A stretch of 64,000 bases of DNA from Mycolicibacterium rutilum (GCF_900108565.1 NZ_LT629971.1:186001-250000), one strand, 5' to 3'. Positions 9,292-17,848 are shown, numbered from the stretch's first letter. Made by a program: numbers and translations. The notes: generated by a model from the sequence alone, not told the origin.

Positions 9292-9303
9292 TGGAGATCT
9301 CCA
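9292..9303 (+). promoter_or_regulatory. Palindrome covering the ribosome binding site of the nitrilase cluster
   Basis: A perfect 12-bp palindrome TGGAGATCTCCA ends on the A of the ATG at 9303 and contains the Shine–Dalgarno GGAG. It could be a protein-binding site at the start of the operon, or chance. No clear GlnR-type site was identified in 9157–9291. Confidence 0.3.
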
Positions 9304-9824
9304 TGCCATTTGACGCCGCCATCGACGAGAACATCAAGACCTCGCTCGCCGAGATCCCCCACCCCGCGCTGCCCAAAGGGTCGAACATCTACGGCGGCAC
9401 CAAGATTTTCCCCGACTACAAGGCCGAGGACGGCGAGACCTACTTCACCCTCGTGCACGGCATCGCCCACGAGTCGTCGGTGAGCTTCGTCGCGGTGCTG
9501 CAGGCGACCCGCGCCCTGCGCAAGGGCTTCGAATCGGCCATCTACTTCTACGGCCCCGGCGCCATCAACTGCCTTGCCACCCGCGGCTTTCCGAAGACCG
9601 GCGACTCCGGGTTCCCGGGCGAGCAGAACATCAACGACGCACTCGAGACCTTCATCGGCGAGGGTGGCACCGTGTTCTGCTGCCGCTTCGGCCTGGCTCT
9701 GCACGGTGGCCGCGAGGAGGACCTCATCGCCGGGGTGATCCCCGCCCACCCGCTCGACGTGCAGGACGCGATCATCCACTACGCCCGCAAGGGCGCGATC
9801 ATCAACTCCACCTACATGGTCTGA
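9303..9824 (+). CDS. MSMEG_0572/Sll0783 family nitrogen starvation response protein
   Basis: A 173-residue cytoplasmic protein matching, by recall, the family named after MSMEG_0572 and cyanobacterial Sll0783, which opens the conserved Nit1 nitrilase cluster in mycobacteria and cyanobacteria. Features seen are PHPALPKGSNIYGGTKIFPDYK near the start and GFPKTGDSGFPGEQN in the middle. The biochemical role is unknown; members are tied to nitrogen starvation and, in related bacteria, to cyanide assimilation. It is the first gene of a seven-gene run with gaps or overlaps of at most 15 bases, so it is probably cotranscribed with the nitrilase 13 bases downstream. Confidence 0.88.
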   Translation: MPFDAAIDENIKTSLAEIPHPALPKGSNIYGGTKIFPDYKAEDGETYFTLVHGIAHESSVSFVAVLQATRALRKGFESAIYFYGPGAINCLATRGFPKTGDSGFPGEQNINDALETFIGEGGTVFCCRFGLALHGGREEDLIAGVIPAHPLDVQDAIIHYARKGAIINSTYMV

Positions 9825-9837
9825 AAGCCGCTGCGAG

Positions 9838-10710
9838 ATGACCACTTTGGCCGCCGTATCGGCGAACTTCACCCGCGACCTCGAACAAAACTACGCGCTG
9901 ATCTCCTCACTGGCGGCCGAAGCCCGCGACCGGAACGTCGACTTCCTGGTCTTGCCGGAGGCCGCGATCGGCGGGTACCTGTCGTCGCTCGGCAACCACG
10001 GTGACACCGTCAAGACCACGCAGCGGTCGCTGCCGCCGGCGATCCGGCTCGACGGCCCGGAGATCGCCCGCGTGCAGTCGATCGTCGGTGATCTGGTGGT
10101 CGCGATCGGATTCTGCGAACTGGCCGACGACGGTGAAACCCGCTACAACGCCGCCGCGGTGCTCGACGGCGGCACCGTCTACGGCAGCTACCGCAAGGTC
10201 CACCAGCCGCTCGGCGAGGGCATGTCGTATTCGGCGGGCGCGCGCTACGACGTCTTCGACACCCCGGTCGGCCGGGTGGGCCTGCAGATCTGTTACGACA
10301 AAGCGTTTCCCGAGGCGGCCCGTGTCATGGCGTTGCAGGGGGCGCAGATCATCGCCAGCCTGTCGGCCTGGCCCGCGGCGCGCACCGCGACCGCCGAGAA
10401 CCTGCAGGAGGACCGCTGGACCTACCGGTTCAACCTGTTCGACATGGCCCGCGCCCTGGACAACCAGGTGTTCTGGGTCGCGTCGAATCAGAGCGGCACG
10501 TTCGGGTCGCTGCGCTACGTCGGCAACGCCAAGGTCGTCGATCCCGGTGGAAATGTCTTAGCGACAACGCTTCTCGGTAGCGGCATGGCCGTGGCCGAGG
10601 TGGACGTCGACGCCACGTTCCGCACCATGCGGGCGGGCATGTTCCACCTGCGCGACCGTCGCCCCGACGTCTACACCGCGCTCACCGAGTGGCAGGAGCT
10701 GGTGTCGTGA
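9838..10710 (+). CDS. Nitrilase (Nit1/Nit6803-type carbon–nitrogen hydrolase)
   Basis: A 290-residue nitrilase-superfamily enzyme with an intact catalytic triad: Glu41 in VLPEAAIGGYL, Lys120 in YRKVHQPLGEG and Cys152 in QICYDKAFPEA. The family hydrolyses nitriles (and, in the related Pseudomonas NitC system, is needed for cyanide use) to acid and ammonia. It is the catalytic core of the Nit1-type cluster. The start ATG 9838 follows the previous stop by 13 bases, and its own stop overlaps the GTG of the flavoprotein gene by 4 bases. A paralogue at 14438–15289 in the same cluster lacks Cys and Glu. Confidence 0.93.
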   Translation: MTTLAAVSANFTRDLEQNYALISSLAAEARDRNVDFLVLPEAAIGGYLSSLGNHGDTVKTTQRSLPPAIRLDGPEIARVQSIVGDLVVAIGFCELADDGETRYNAAAVLDGGTVYGSYRKVHQPLGEGMSYSAGARYDVFDTPVGRVGLQICYDKAFPEAARVMALQGAQIIASLSAWPAARTATAENLQEDRWTYRFNLFDMARALDNQVFWVASNQSGTFGSLRYVGNAKVVDPGGNVLATTLLGSGMAVAEVDVDATFRTMRAGMFHLRDRRPDVYTALTEWQELVS

Positions 10711-11969
10711 CCAAGGTGGCGATCATCGGTGCCGGGCAGGCGGGCCTGTCGGTCAGCTGGTACCTCGGCCGCGCCGGGATCGACCATGTCGTGCTCGAGG
10801 CCGCGACGCCGGTGCACGCCTGGGCCGACAGCCGATGGGACAACTTCACGTTGGTGACACCGAACTGGCACTGCCGGCTGCCCGGCTACCACTACGACGG
10901 CCCGGACCCCGACGGGTTCATGACCCGCGACGAGGTGGTGCAGTGGCTCGCGGGCTGGCTGGACACCTTCGCTCCGCCGGTGCGCACCCACACCCGCGTC
11001 ACGAAGTTGCGTCCCGCCCCCGACGGCGGTTTCGAGCTCACGCTGCACACAGCGACGGGCGAAGAGACGCTGAGCTGTGAGCACGCGGTCGTCGCCACCG
11101 GCGGCTACCCGCTACCCGTGACACCGCCGTTCGCGAGCGCGCTTGACCCGTCGATCACCCAGATCCACTCCGAGCAGTACCGCAACGCCGACCAGTTGCC
11201 CGACGGCGCCGTCCTCGTCGTCGGCACCGGCCAATCCGGCGCACAGATCGCCGAGGACCTGCACCTCGCCGGCCGCCGAGTCCACCTCGCGGTGGGCAAC
11301 GCGCCGCGGGTCGCCCGGTTCTACCGCGGCCGCGACTGCATGACCTGGCTGTCGGACATGGGCCTCTACGACCGCGCAGCCGGCGAGTACACCGGCGGCA
11401 AGGCCGCGATCGAGAAGACCAACCACTACGTCACCGGCCGCGACGGCGGACGCGACATCGACCTGCGCCAGTTCGCCGTCGAGGGGATGCGCCTCTACGG
11501 CACGCTCGACGACGGCAAGGACACCACCCTGCGGTTCGCGCCGACGCTGCGCGCCGCACTCGATCACGCCGACGCGGTGTACAACTCCATCTGCGCCGAC
11601 ATCGACGCCCACATCGACGCCACCGGCGTCGACGCCGGTCCGCCCTCGCGGTACACGCCGGTGTGGGAGCCCGAAAACGAGGCGACGACACTGGATCTCG
11701 CCGCCGAGGGCGTCACCAGCATCGTGTGGGCGATCGGCTACCGCCCCGACTACCGGTGGATCGAGGCCAGCGCGTTCGACGGCGCCGGCCGCCCGATGCA
11801 GAACCGTGGCATCACCACCGTGCCCGGCTTGAGTTTCATCGGGCTGCCGTGGATGCACACCTGGGGCTCGGGCCGGTTCCTCGGCATCGACCGCGACGCC
11901 CGGCACATCGCCACAACGATCGTGGCCGACTACGACGACTCCCTACTGCGCCTGGCCGCCGGCCACTGA
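10707..11969 (+). CDS. MSMEG_0569-type FAD-dependent oxidoreductase
   Basis: A 420-residue flavoprotein. The N-terminal FAD motif is GAGQAGLSVSWYLG (GxGxxG) and a second nucleotide-binding motif is VVGTGQSGAQIAEDL near residue 175, a layout shared with flavin-containing and Baeyer–Villiger-like monooxygenases. It ends with a LPWMHTWGSGRFLGI segment typical of the MSMEG_0569 family found only in Nit1-type clusters. The reaction is unknown; oxidation of an intermediate in nitrile/cyanide metabolism is a guess. The GTG at 10707 was preferred over an in-frame GTG-type start upstream because it gives the normal FAD-fold N-terminus and a GTGA overlap with the nitrilase. Confidence 0.9.
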   Translation: MTKVAIIGAGQAGLSVSWYLGRAGIDHVVLEAATPVHAWADSRWDNFTLVTPNWHCRLPGYHYDGPDPDGFMTRDEVVQWLAGWLDTFAPPVRTHTRVTKLRPAPDGGFELTLHTATGEETLSCEHAVVATGGYPLPVTPPFASALDPSITQIHSEQYRNADQLPDGAVLVVGTGQSGAQIAEDLHLAGRRVHLAVGNAPRVARFYRGRDCMTWLSDMGLYDRAAGEYTGGKAAIEKTNHYVTGRDGGRDIDLRQFAVEGMRLYGTLDDGKDTTLRFAPTLRAALDHADAVYNSICADIDAHIDATGVDAGPPSRYTPVWEPENEATTLDLAAEGVTSIVWAIGYRPDYRWIEASAFDGAGRPMQNRGITTVPGLSFIGLPWMHTWGSGRFLGIDRDARHIATTIVADYDDSLLRLAAGH

Positions 11970-11978
11970 GGAGGTCCG

Positions 11979-13034
11979 ATGTCCGTATCGACCCGCGTCG
12001 ACCTCGCCCTGCTGGGCATCCGCGGCCGGCCACCGGTCACCCGCACCGCCGGCGCAGGCCCCAGCGACGACGGGCACCTCGTCATCGACGGCCTCAACGC
12101 GGCGATTCCGCGAAACCCGCAGAGCCCGTTCGTGTTCGACGGTGATCAGATCCTGTTCGACGGGCAGGACACCGGCCTCGACGTGCAGGTGATCGAGCGT
12201 CCGAAGTTCTACGATCTGGTCACCGCCGACGGTGTGCCCTACGAGAAGCTGGCGCGGCTGCACGGACGCAACGTGCTGGCCACCACCGTCGTGCAGACCT
12301 GCATCCGGTACTCCCCCGACCAGCGCTGCCGCTTCTGCTCGATCGAGGAGTCGCTGCGCGCCGGCGCCACCACCGCGGTCAAGCGGCCGGCCGAGCTCGC
12401 CGAAGTCGCCGAAGCCGCAGTGCGATTGGACGGCGTGACGCAGATGGTGATGACGACCGGCACCTCCGCGGGCACTGATCGCGGCGCGCGCCACCTCGCC
12501 CGCTGCGTCGCCGCCGTCAAGGCCGCGGTGCCGTCGCTGCCGATCCAGGTGCAGTGCGAGCCACCCGCCGACCTCGCCGTCCTCCAGGACCTGCGCGACG
12601 CCGGAGCCGACGCCATCGGCATCCACGTCGAGTCGCTCGACGACGAGGTGCGCCGGCGGTGGATGCCCGGCAAGGCAACGGTCCCGCTCGCGCAGTACCG
12701 CGCCGCGTGGCGGGAAGCGGTGCGGGTGTTCGGCCGCAACCAGGTGTCGACGTACCTGCTCGTCGGGCTCGGCGAGGATCCCGACGAGTTGATCGCCGGC
12801 GCCACGGAACTGATCGCGATGGGGGTGTACCCGTTCGTCGTGCCGTTCCGGCCGCACCCGGGCACGCTGGCCGTCGACGTCGACGACGCCCGCGCGCCCG
12901 ACGCCGCGCTTGTCGAGAAGGTGTCCCGCGAGGTGGCGACGCAGCTGCGGCTCGCGGGCATGTCCGGCGCCGACCAACGCGCGGGCTGCGCGGCGTGCGG
13001 GGCCTGCGGCGTCCTGCAGAATTTCGGCGGGTGA
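11979..13034 (+). CDS. Radical SAM protein, MSMEG_0568 family
   Basis: A 351-residue radical SAM enzyme of the Nit1-type cluster. The cluster-binding cysteines appear as C108-x8-C117-x2-C120 (TCIRYSPDQRCRFC), a wider spacing than the standard Cx3Cx2C. Residues 140–150 (MVMTTGTSAGTDRG) fit the SAM-binding GGE-like region. The C-terminus holds a second cysteine set, Cys337, Cys340 and Cys343 (GCAACGACG), which could bind an auxiliary iron–sulfur cluster. A biotin-synthase/ThiH-like fold is likely. The product is unknown. The gene follows the flavoprotein by 9 bases, with GAGG in front of ATG 11979. Confidence 0.9.
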   Translation: MSVSTRVDLALLGIRGRPPVTRTAGAGPSDDGHLVIDGLNAAIPRNPQSPFVFDGDQILFDGQDTGLDVQVIERPKFYDLVTADGVPYEKLARLHGRNVLATTVVQTCIRYSPDQRCRFCSIEESLRAGATTAVKRPAELAEVAEAAVRLDGVTQMVMTTGTSAGTDRGARHLARCVAAVKAAVPSLPIQVQCEPPADLAVLQDLRDAGADAIGIHVESLDDEVRRRWMPGKATVPLAQYRAAWREAVRVFGRNQVSTYLLVGLGEDPDELIAGATELIAMGVYPFVVPFRPHPGTLAVDVDDARAPDAALVEKVSREVATQLRLAGMSGADQRAGCAACGACGVLQNFGG

Positions 13035-13038
13035 CACC

Positions 13039-14427
13039 ATGATTCGTGAGTTGTCGATCCTGGCGGGCCGCGCCGCGGACCCGCAGCCGCAGTTTCTCAT
13101 CCACCCCGCCGACAACCATGAGGTCGCGGCGTACCGGCGGTTGCGGCGCGACGAGTTCGTCGTCACCCAGAACCTGTTCGACGGCAGCGACCGCGACGAC
13201 ATCGACGACGACCCGCGCGCCGTCGTCCTGGTCGCCACCGCGGCCGACGGTGCGGTGCTCGGCGGCGTTCGGCTGGCGCCCTGCTGCGCCGACGACATCG
13301 GCTGGTGGGCTGGCAGCCGGTTGGTCGTCGACGCGCGGGCCCGGGCCGCCGGTGTCGGGCCGGCGCTGATCCGCGCGGCCTGCGCGCACATCGAATCCGC
13401 GGGGGTGCTGCGCTTCGAGGCGACCGTGCAGCGACGCTATCGCGACCTGTTCATCGGGCTGGGCTGGGAGGTGCTCGGGGACTGTGCGGTCGCCGGGCAA
13501 CCGCATGTCCGAATGAGGTATCCGCTCAACCAGTTCGAACGCCTGGCGGGCGCGACGAAGGCGTTCCTTGGTGAGACCTTGGCGCCGTTGCGGTCGGTGC
13601 CCGGTGCGCTCGGCCCGGCCGGCTTCGTCGGCGACGACGGGGTGCCGCTGCCGGGCAGCGACATCGTCGCCGCCTGCGACGCGATCATCCCGTCGATGGT
13701 CGAGCGCGACCCGGAGTGGGCGGGCTGGTGCTCGGTGCTGGTCAACGTCAACGACCTGAGCGCGATGGGCGCCGCGCCGATCGGTCTGCTCGACGCGGTC
13801 GGCGCGCCGACGCGGTCTCTGCTGACCCGCATCATGCGCGGCGTCGCCCGCGGATCGCAGGCCTGGCGGGTGCCCGTCCTCGGCGGGCACACCCAGCTCG
13901 GCGTGCCCGCCGCGCTGTCGGTGACGGCGCTGGGCCGCACCGCGAATCCGGTCCCGGCGGGCGGCGGTCGCGTCGGCGACGATGTCCGGTTGACGACGGA
14001 CGTGACCGGTCGCTGGCGCGCGGGTTATCCGGACAGACAATGGGATTCGACCAGCACACGCTCCTCCGACGAGCTGGTGCGGATGGCGGGACTGGTCGCG
14101 TCGATGCAGCCCAGCGCCGCCAAGGACGTCAGCATGGCCGGTGTCGTCGGGACCGCCGGGATGCTCGCCGAGGCCGGCGCGACCGGCGTCGAACTGGACG
14201 TGGCGGCCATCCCGAAACCCGCCGCCGCGGACATGGGCGCGTGGCTGACCTGTTTCCCCGGTTTCGGGATGCTGACCGTCGGCGGCGAGGCGGTGCCCCT
14301 GCCCGACGGCGTGGCCGGCGCGGACTGCGGACGGTTGACCGCGCAGCCCGGGGTGCGGTTGCGGTGGCCGGACGGTGCGGTCACGACCGTTATCGGCGCC
14401 GGTGTGACGGGGTTGGGTTGCGCGTGA
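13039..14427 (+). CDS. GNAT acetyltransferase–AIR synthase-like fusion (MSMEG_0567/Sll0787 family)
   Basis: A 462-residue two-domain protein. Residues 1–160 form a GNAT-like domain (RLVVDARARAAGVGPALIRAA as the acetyl-CoA loop region, then RRYRDLFIGLGW). Residues 175–460 resemble PurM/AIR synthase-related ATP-binding proteins (SDIVAACDAIIPSMV, VLVNVNDLSAMGAAPIGLLDA, VLGGHTQLGVPAALSVTALG, DVSMAGVVGTAGMLAEAGATG). As in MSMEG_0567, the two parts are one polypeptide; in some bacteria they are separate genes. The substrate is unknown, but an ATP-dependent ligation or phosphorylation plus acyl transfer is suggested. ATG 13039 starts 4 bases after the radical SAM stop. Confidence 0.9.
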   Translation: MIRELSILAGRAADPQPQFLIHPADNHEVAAYRRLRRDEFVVTQNLFDGSDRDDIDDDPRAVVLVATAADGAVLGGVRLAPCCADDIGWWAGSRLVVDARARAAGVGPALIRAACAHIESAGVLRFEATVQRRYRDLFIGLGWEVLGDCAVAGQPHVRMRYPLNQFERLAGATKAFLGETLAPLRSVPGALGPAGFVGDDGVPLPGSDIVAACDAIIPSMVERDPEWAGWCSVLVNVNDLSAMGAAPIGLLDAVGAPTRSLLTRIMRGVARGSQAWRVPVLGGHTQLGVPAALSVTALGRTANPVPAGGGRVGDDVRLTTDVTGRWRAGYPDRQWDSTSTRSSDELVRMAGLVASMQPSAAKDVSMAGVVGTAGMLAEAGATGVELDVAAIPKPAAADMGAWLTCFPGFGMLTVGGEAVPLPDGVAGADCGRLTAQPGVRLRWPDGAVTTVIGAGVTGLGCA

Positions 14428-14437
14428 CGGTGTCCGC

Positions 14438-15289
14438 ATGGCGGTGGTGACGATCGGGGCGGTCGCGGCGCACTTCGGCCGCGACGTCGACCGCTGCGTC
14501 ACCAAGGTCGTCGGCATCATCGAGTCGGCGGCCCGAGAAGGTGTGCAGCTGTTGGTGTTTCCCGACGCCTGCCTCGGCGGCTATCTGGGCGACCTGCGCT
14601 CACCGGATCCGGCCGACCCGCCGCCGGCGCTCGACCCCGACGGCCCGGAGATCGAAGCGGTGATCGCCGCAGCGGGTCCGATGACGGTGTGCGTCGGCTA
14701 CGCGGAAGCGACCGTCGGTGGCGGACGGTACAACTCGGCGATCTGCGTGTCCGGCGACGGTGTGCTGGGCACCCATCGCAAGGTGCACCAGCCGGCCGGC
14801 GAATCGTTGGCGTATCTACCCGGTGACGCGTTCACCGCGTTCGACACCCCGGTCGGACGGGTCGGCATGCTGATCGACTACGACAAGACGTTCCCCGAGT
14901 CGGTGCGCGCGCTGACGCTCGACGGGGCGTCGATCATCGCGGCGCTGTCGGCGTGGCCGGCCAGCGTCACCGACCGCGCGTCGCGGCTGCCCGCCGACCG
15001 GCAGTCGCGGCTGTTCGACCTCTACGACTGCGCGCGGGCCGCCGAGAACCAGGTGGTGCTGGTGTCGGCGAACCAGACCGGGGTGATGGGGTCGCTGCAG
15101 TTCCTCGGGCAGGCCAAGGTCGTCGGCCCGGGCGGCGACATCGTGGCCACCACGCGGTCGAAGGGCGGGCTGGCAAAGGTGGCGCTCGACGTTGACGCCG
15201 AGATCGCCCGCGCCAGAAAGGTGTTGAACCACGTGGCCGAGCTGCGGCTGGACGCCTACCGAGGAGCCGACCGGTGCGCGTCGCCCTGA
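14438..15289 (+). CDS. Nitrilase-fold protein lacking catalytic Cys and Glu
   Basis: A 283-residue nitrilase-superfamily protein that aligns well with the nitrilase at 9838–10710 (GGYL, HRKVHQPAGE, YDKTFPES, ALSAWPAS, ENQVVLVSANQTG, LGQAKVV). However, Cys is replaced by Asp147 (LIDYDKTFPE) and Glu by Asp43 (VFPDACLGGYL); only Lys115 of the triad remains. It should therefore not be a conventional nitrilase. It may be a structural or regulatory partner that co-assembles with the active enzyme (nitrilases form helical oligomers), or have another activity. ATG 14438 lies 10 bases after the previous stop, and the 3' end overlaps the glycosyltransferase gene by 16 bases. The frame is intact, so it appears to be under selection. 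Confidence 0.85.
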   Translation: MAVVTIGAVAAHFGRDVDRCVTKVVGIIESAAREGVQLLVFPDACLGGYLGDLRSPDPADPPPALDPDGPEIEAVIAAAGPMTVCVGYAEATVGGGRYNSAICVSGDGVLGTHRKVHQPAGESLAYLPGDAFTAFDTPVGRVGMLIDYDKTFPESVRALTLDGASIIAALSAWPASVTDRASRLPADRQSRLFDLYDCARAAENQVVLVSANQTGVMGSLQFLGQAKVVGPGGDIVATTRSKGGLAKVALDVDAEIARARKVLNHVAELRLDAYRGADRCASP

Positions 15290-16347
15290 TCACGTACTCG
15301 ACCAAGCCGCGCGGTGGCGTCGTGCACACGCTGAACCTCGCCGAGGCGATGGCCGACCTCGGCGCCGACGTCACGGTGTGGTCGCTCGCGCGACAGGGTG
15401 ACCGCGGGTTCTTCCGCACGGTCGACCCGAAGGTGGCCGTGCGGCTGGTCGATTTCCCGGAGGTCGACGGTGAGACGGTGACCGAGCGGATCGTGCGGTC
15501 GATCGACATGCTCGCGCACGCGTTCACCGCCGCAGACTACGACGTCGTGCACGCCCAGGACTGCATCAGCGCCAACGCCGTCGGCCCGTGCATCCGCACG
15601 ATCCACCACCTCGACACGTTCACCACACCGATCCTCGTCGAGTGTCACGAAAAGGCCGTCGTCGCACCGTATGCGCGGATCTGCGTGTCGGCGGCCGTCG
15701 CCGCCGAGGTCGCCGCGGGCTGGGGGCTGAATCCGACGGTGATCCCGAACGGCGTGCGCGCGGACCGGTTCATCGCGGCGGCCGCCGACGTCGACGGCCA
15801 AGCGTCATGGCGGCGGCGACTGGGCCGCTACGTGTTGGCCGTCGGCGGGATCGAGCCGCGCAAGGGCACGCTGGACCTGGCGGCGGCGTTCCATCTGTTG
15901 CAGCGGCGGTACCCGGAGCTGTCGCTGGTGCTGGCCGGCGGTGAGACGCTGTTCGACTACCGGGACTACCGCGCGGAGTTCGACCGGTTGTGCGCCGACC
16001 TCGGCGTCGCGCCGGTGATCCTCGGGGCGGTGCCCGACGACGACCTGCCGAGCCTGGTCGCCGCGTGCGAGGTGTTCGCGTTCCCGTCGACCAAGGAGGG
16101 CTTCGGGCTCGCGGCGATGGAGGCGCTGGCGGCAGGCCGGCCCGTCGTCGCGCGCGATCTGCCGGTGCTGCGCGAGGTGTTCGGCGCGACGGTTCGCTAC
16201 GCCGCCGACCCGGCGGGGTTCGCGTCGGCGCTGGCCGACAGCGTCGGCGACGACAGCCGGGCCGCCGCCGGCCGTGCGCTGGCGTCGGCGCTGACGTGGG
16301 AGAACGCCGCCCGCGCGCACCTGGACTTCTACGCCGGCCTGCTTTGA
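15274..16347 (+). CDS. Glycosyltransferase, MSMEG_0565 family (GT4-like)
   Basis: A 357-residue GT-B glycosyltransferase. It has TKPRGGVVHTLNLAEAM at the N-terminus (GG loop), VLAVGGIEPRKGTLDLAAAF at the start of the donor domain, and EVFAFPSTKEGFGLAAMEALAAGRPVV, the E-x7-E donor-binding motif of family GT4. It is the last gene of the Nit1-type cluster. A sugar transferase in this cluster suggests that the pathway ends in, or passes through, a glycosylated compound, but the acceptor is unknown. It begins at GTG 15274 inside the preceding gene (16-base overlap). Confidence 0.9.
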   Translation: MRVALITYSTKPRGGVVHTLNLAEAMADLGADVTVWSLARQGDRGFFRTVDPKVAVRLVDFPEVDGETVTERIVRSIDMLAHAFTAADYDVVHAQDCISANAVGPCIRTIHHLDTFTTPILVECHEKAVVAPYARICVSAAVAAEVAAGWGLNPTVIPNGVRADRFIAAAADVDGQASWRRRLGRYVLAVGGIEPRKGTLDLAAAFHLLQRRYPELSLVLAGGETLFDYRDYRAEFDRLCADLGVAPVILGAVPDDDLPSLVAACEVFAFPSTKEGFGLAAMEALAAGRPVVARDLPVLREVFGATVRYAADPAGFASALADSVGDDSRAAAGRALASALTWENAARAHLDFYAGLL

Positions 16348-16401
16348 ATCGCGCTGAACCTAACCGGTGACGCGCACGCCTCCGGTAGGCAGCCTTTCCG
16401 G

Positions 16402-17847
16402 GTGACCCGTGTGATCCGCTTCAACGCCTTCGACTGGGGGCACCACCCGCTTGCGGGGGAGAACTGCGTCGCCCATCAGTCCCCCGGGTTGTGGAAGCAC
16501 CCCGACGACCAGTCGTGGCGGTACAAGGACCTCGAGTACTGGACCGAGCTGGCCAAGCTGCTCGAGCGCGGCCGGTTCGACGGGCTGTTCATCGCCGATG
16601 TGCTCGGCACCTACGACGTGTACGGCGCCAGCGACGAGGCCGCCATCCGGCAGGCCGCGCAGATCCCGGTCAATGATCCGCTGCTGCTGGTGTCGGCGAT
16701 GGCGCTGGTGACCGAGCACCTCGGCTTCGGCATCACCACCGGTACGGGTTTCGAGCACCCGTATCCGTTCGCGCGGCGCATGTCGACGCTCGACCACCTC
16801 ACCAAGGGCCGCATCGGCTGGAACGTCGTCACCGGCTACCTGCCCGCGGCTGCGCGCAACATGGGCCAGACCGACCAGCCCGCGCACGACGCCCGCTACG
16901 ACCACGCCGACGAGTACCTCGAGGTGCTCTACAAGCTGTGGGAAGGGTCGTGGGAGGACGACGCGGTGGTCCGCGACGCCGCCCGCGGGGTGTTCACCGA
17001 TCCGGACAAGGTGCATCACATCGGCCATCAGGGAACGCATTTCAGCGTCCCGGGGGTACACCTGTCCGAGCCGTCGCCGCAGCGCACACCGGTGATCTAC
17101 CAGGCCGGGTCGTCACCGCGCGGGGTGCGGTTCGCCGCCGAGAACGCCGAGGCGATCTTCACCGCGTCGCCGACCAAGGAGATCCTGCGCCAGACGGTCA
17201 GCACCATCCGTCAGGAACTCGAAATCGCCGGCCGCGACCCGTATTCGGTGAAGATCTTCAACCTGTCGACGATCGTCACCGCCGCCACCGACGAGGAGGC
17301 GCACGCCAAGCACGCCGAATACCTGTCCTACGGCGATCCCGAGGGTGCGCTGACGTTCATGTCCGGATGGATGGGCGTGGACCTGTCGCGCTACGGGCTG
17401 GACGAACCGGTCGGCAACGTCGACTCCAACGCGATCCTGTCGGCGGTCGCGGCGTTCCAGTCCGCCGATCCTGACGGCCGCGAGTGGGCGGTCCGCGACA
17501 TCGCCGAGTGGGGCAAGATCGGCGGTATGGGTCCGCGCTTCGTGGGATCCGGTGTCAGCGTGGCGGATTCGGTGCAGGAGTGGGTCGAGGAGACCGACGT
17601 CGACGGGTTCAACCTGGCGTATGCGATCACGCCCGGCTCCTTCGCGGAGTTCGTCGACCATGTGGTGCCGGTGCTGACCGAGCGCGGCGCGTACCAGCCG
17701 TCGTACACGCCCGGCACGCTGCGCCACAAACTGCTCGGCAACGGCGACCGGCTGCCCGACGACCATCGCGGCTCCCGCTATCGTGTCGGCGGGCCCCTCT
17801 CGACGGTCATCGACCGGCCCGCCACCGTGCCCTCGACAGGACTCTGA
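16402..17847 (+). CDS. LLM-class FMN-dependent monooxygenase, NtaA/SnaA/DszA type
   Basis: A 481-residue luciferase-like monooxygenase. The DGLFIADVLGTYDVY, TGTGFEHPYPFARRMSTLDHLTKGRIGWNVVTGY and YLEVLYKLWEGSWEDD segments are those of the NtaA/SnaA/DszA group, which oxidises substrates such as sulfones and nitrilotriacetate with FMNH2 supplied by a separate reductase. It is followed one base later by an SsuD-like gene and then an SfnB-like gene, so a role in organosulfur desulfurisation is likely. A GTG at 16402 was used; a GTG at 16411 is also possible. It lies 54 bases after the glycosyltransferase and may be a separate transcription unit. Confidence 0.9.
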   Translation: MTRVIRFNAFDWGHHPLAGENCVAHQSPGLWKHPDDQSWRYKDLEYWTELAKLLERGRFDGLFIADVLGTYDVYGASDEAAIRQAAQIPVNDPLLLVSAMALVTEHLGFGITTGTGFEHPYPFARRMSTLDHLTKGRIGWNVVTGYLPAAARNMGQTDQPAHDARYDHADEYLEVLYKLWEGSWEDDAVVRDAARGVFTDPDKVHHIGHQGTHFSVPGVHLSEPSPQRTPVIYQAGSSPRGVRFAAENAEAIFTASPTKEILRQTVSTIRQELEIAGRDPYSVKIFNLSTIVTAATDEEAHAKHAEYLSYGDPEGALTFMSGWMGVDLSRYGLDEPVGNVDSNAILSAVAAFQSADPDGREWAVRDIAEWGKIGGMGPRFVGSGVSVADSVQEWVEETDVDGFNLAYAITPGSFAEFVDHVVPVLTERGAYQPSYTPGTLRHKLLGNGDRLPDDHRGSRYRVGGPLSTVIDRPATVPSTGL

Positions 17848-17848
17848 C

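Noticed and set aside
9157-9302. Possible GlnR box before the nitrilase cluster
   Set aside because: A GTTAC-like piece is present near 9164, but no second half site at proper spacing could be confirmed by eye.
11943-14520. Long minus-strand frames (about 480 and 670 codons) over the radical SAM and GNAT–AIR genes
   Set aside because: Antisense shadows; the plus-strand frames have named family motifs and tight operon spacing.
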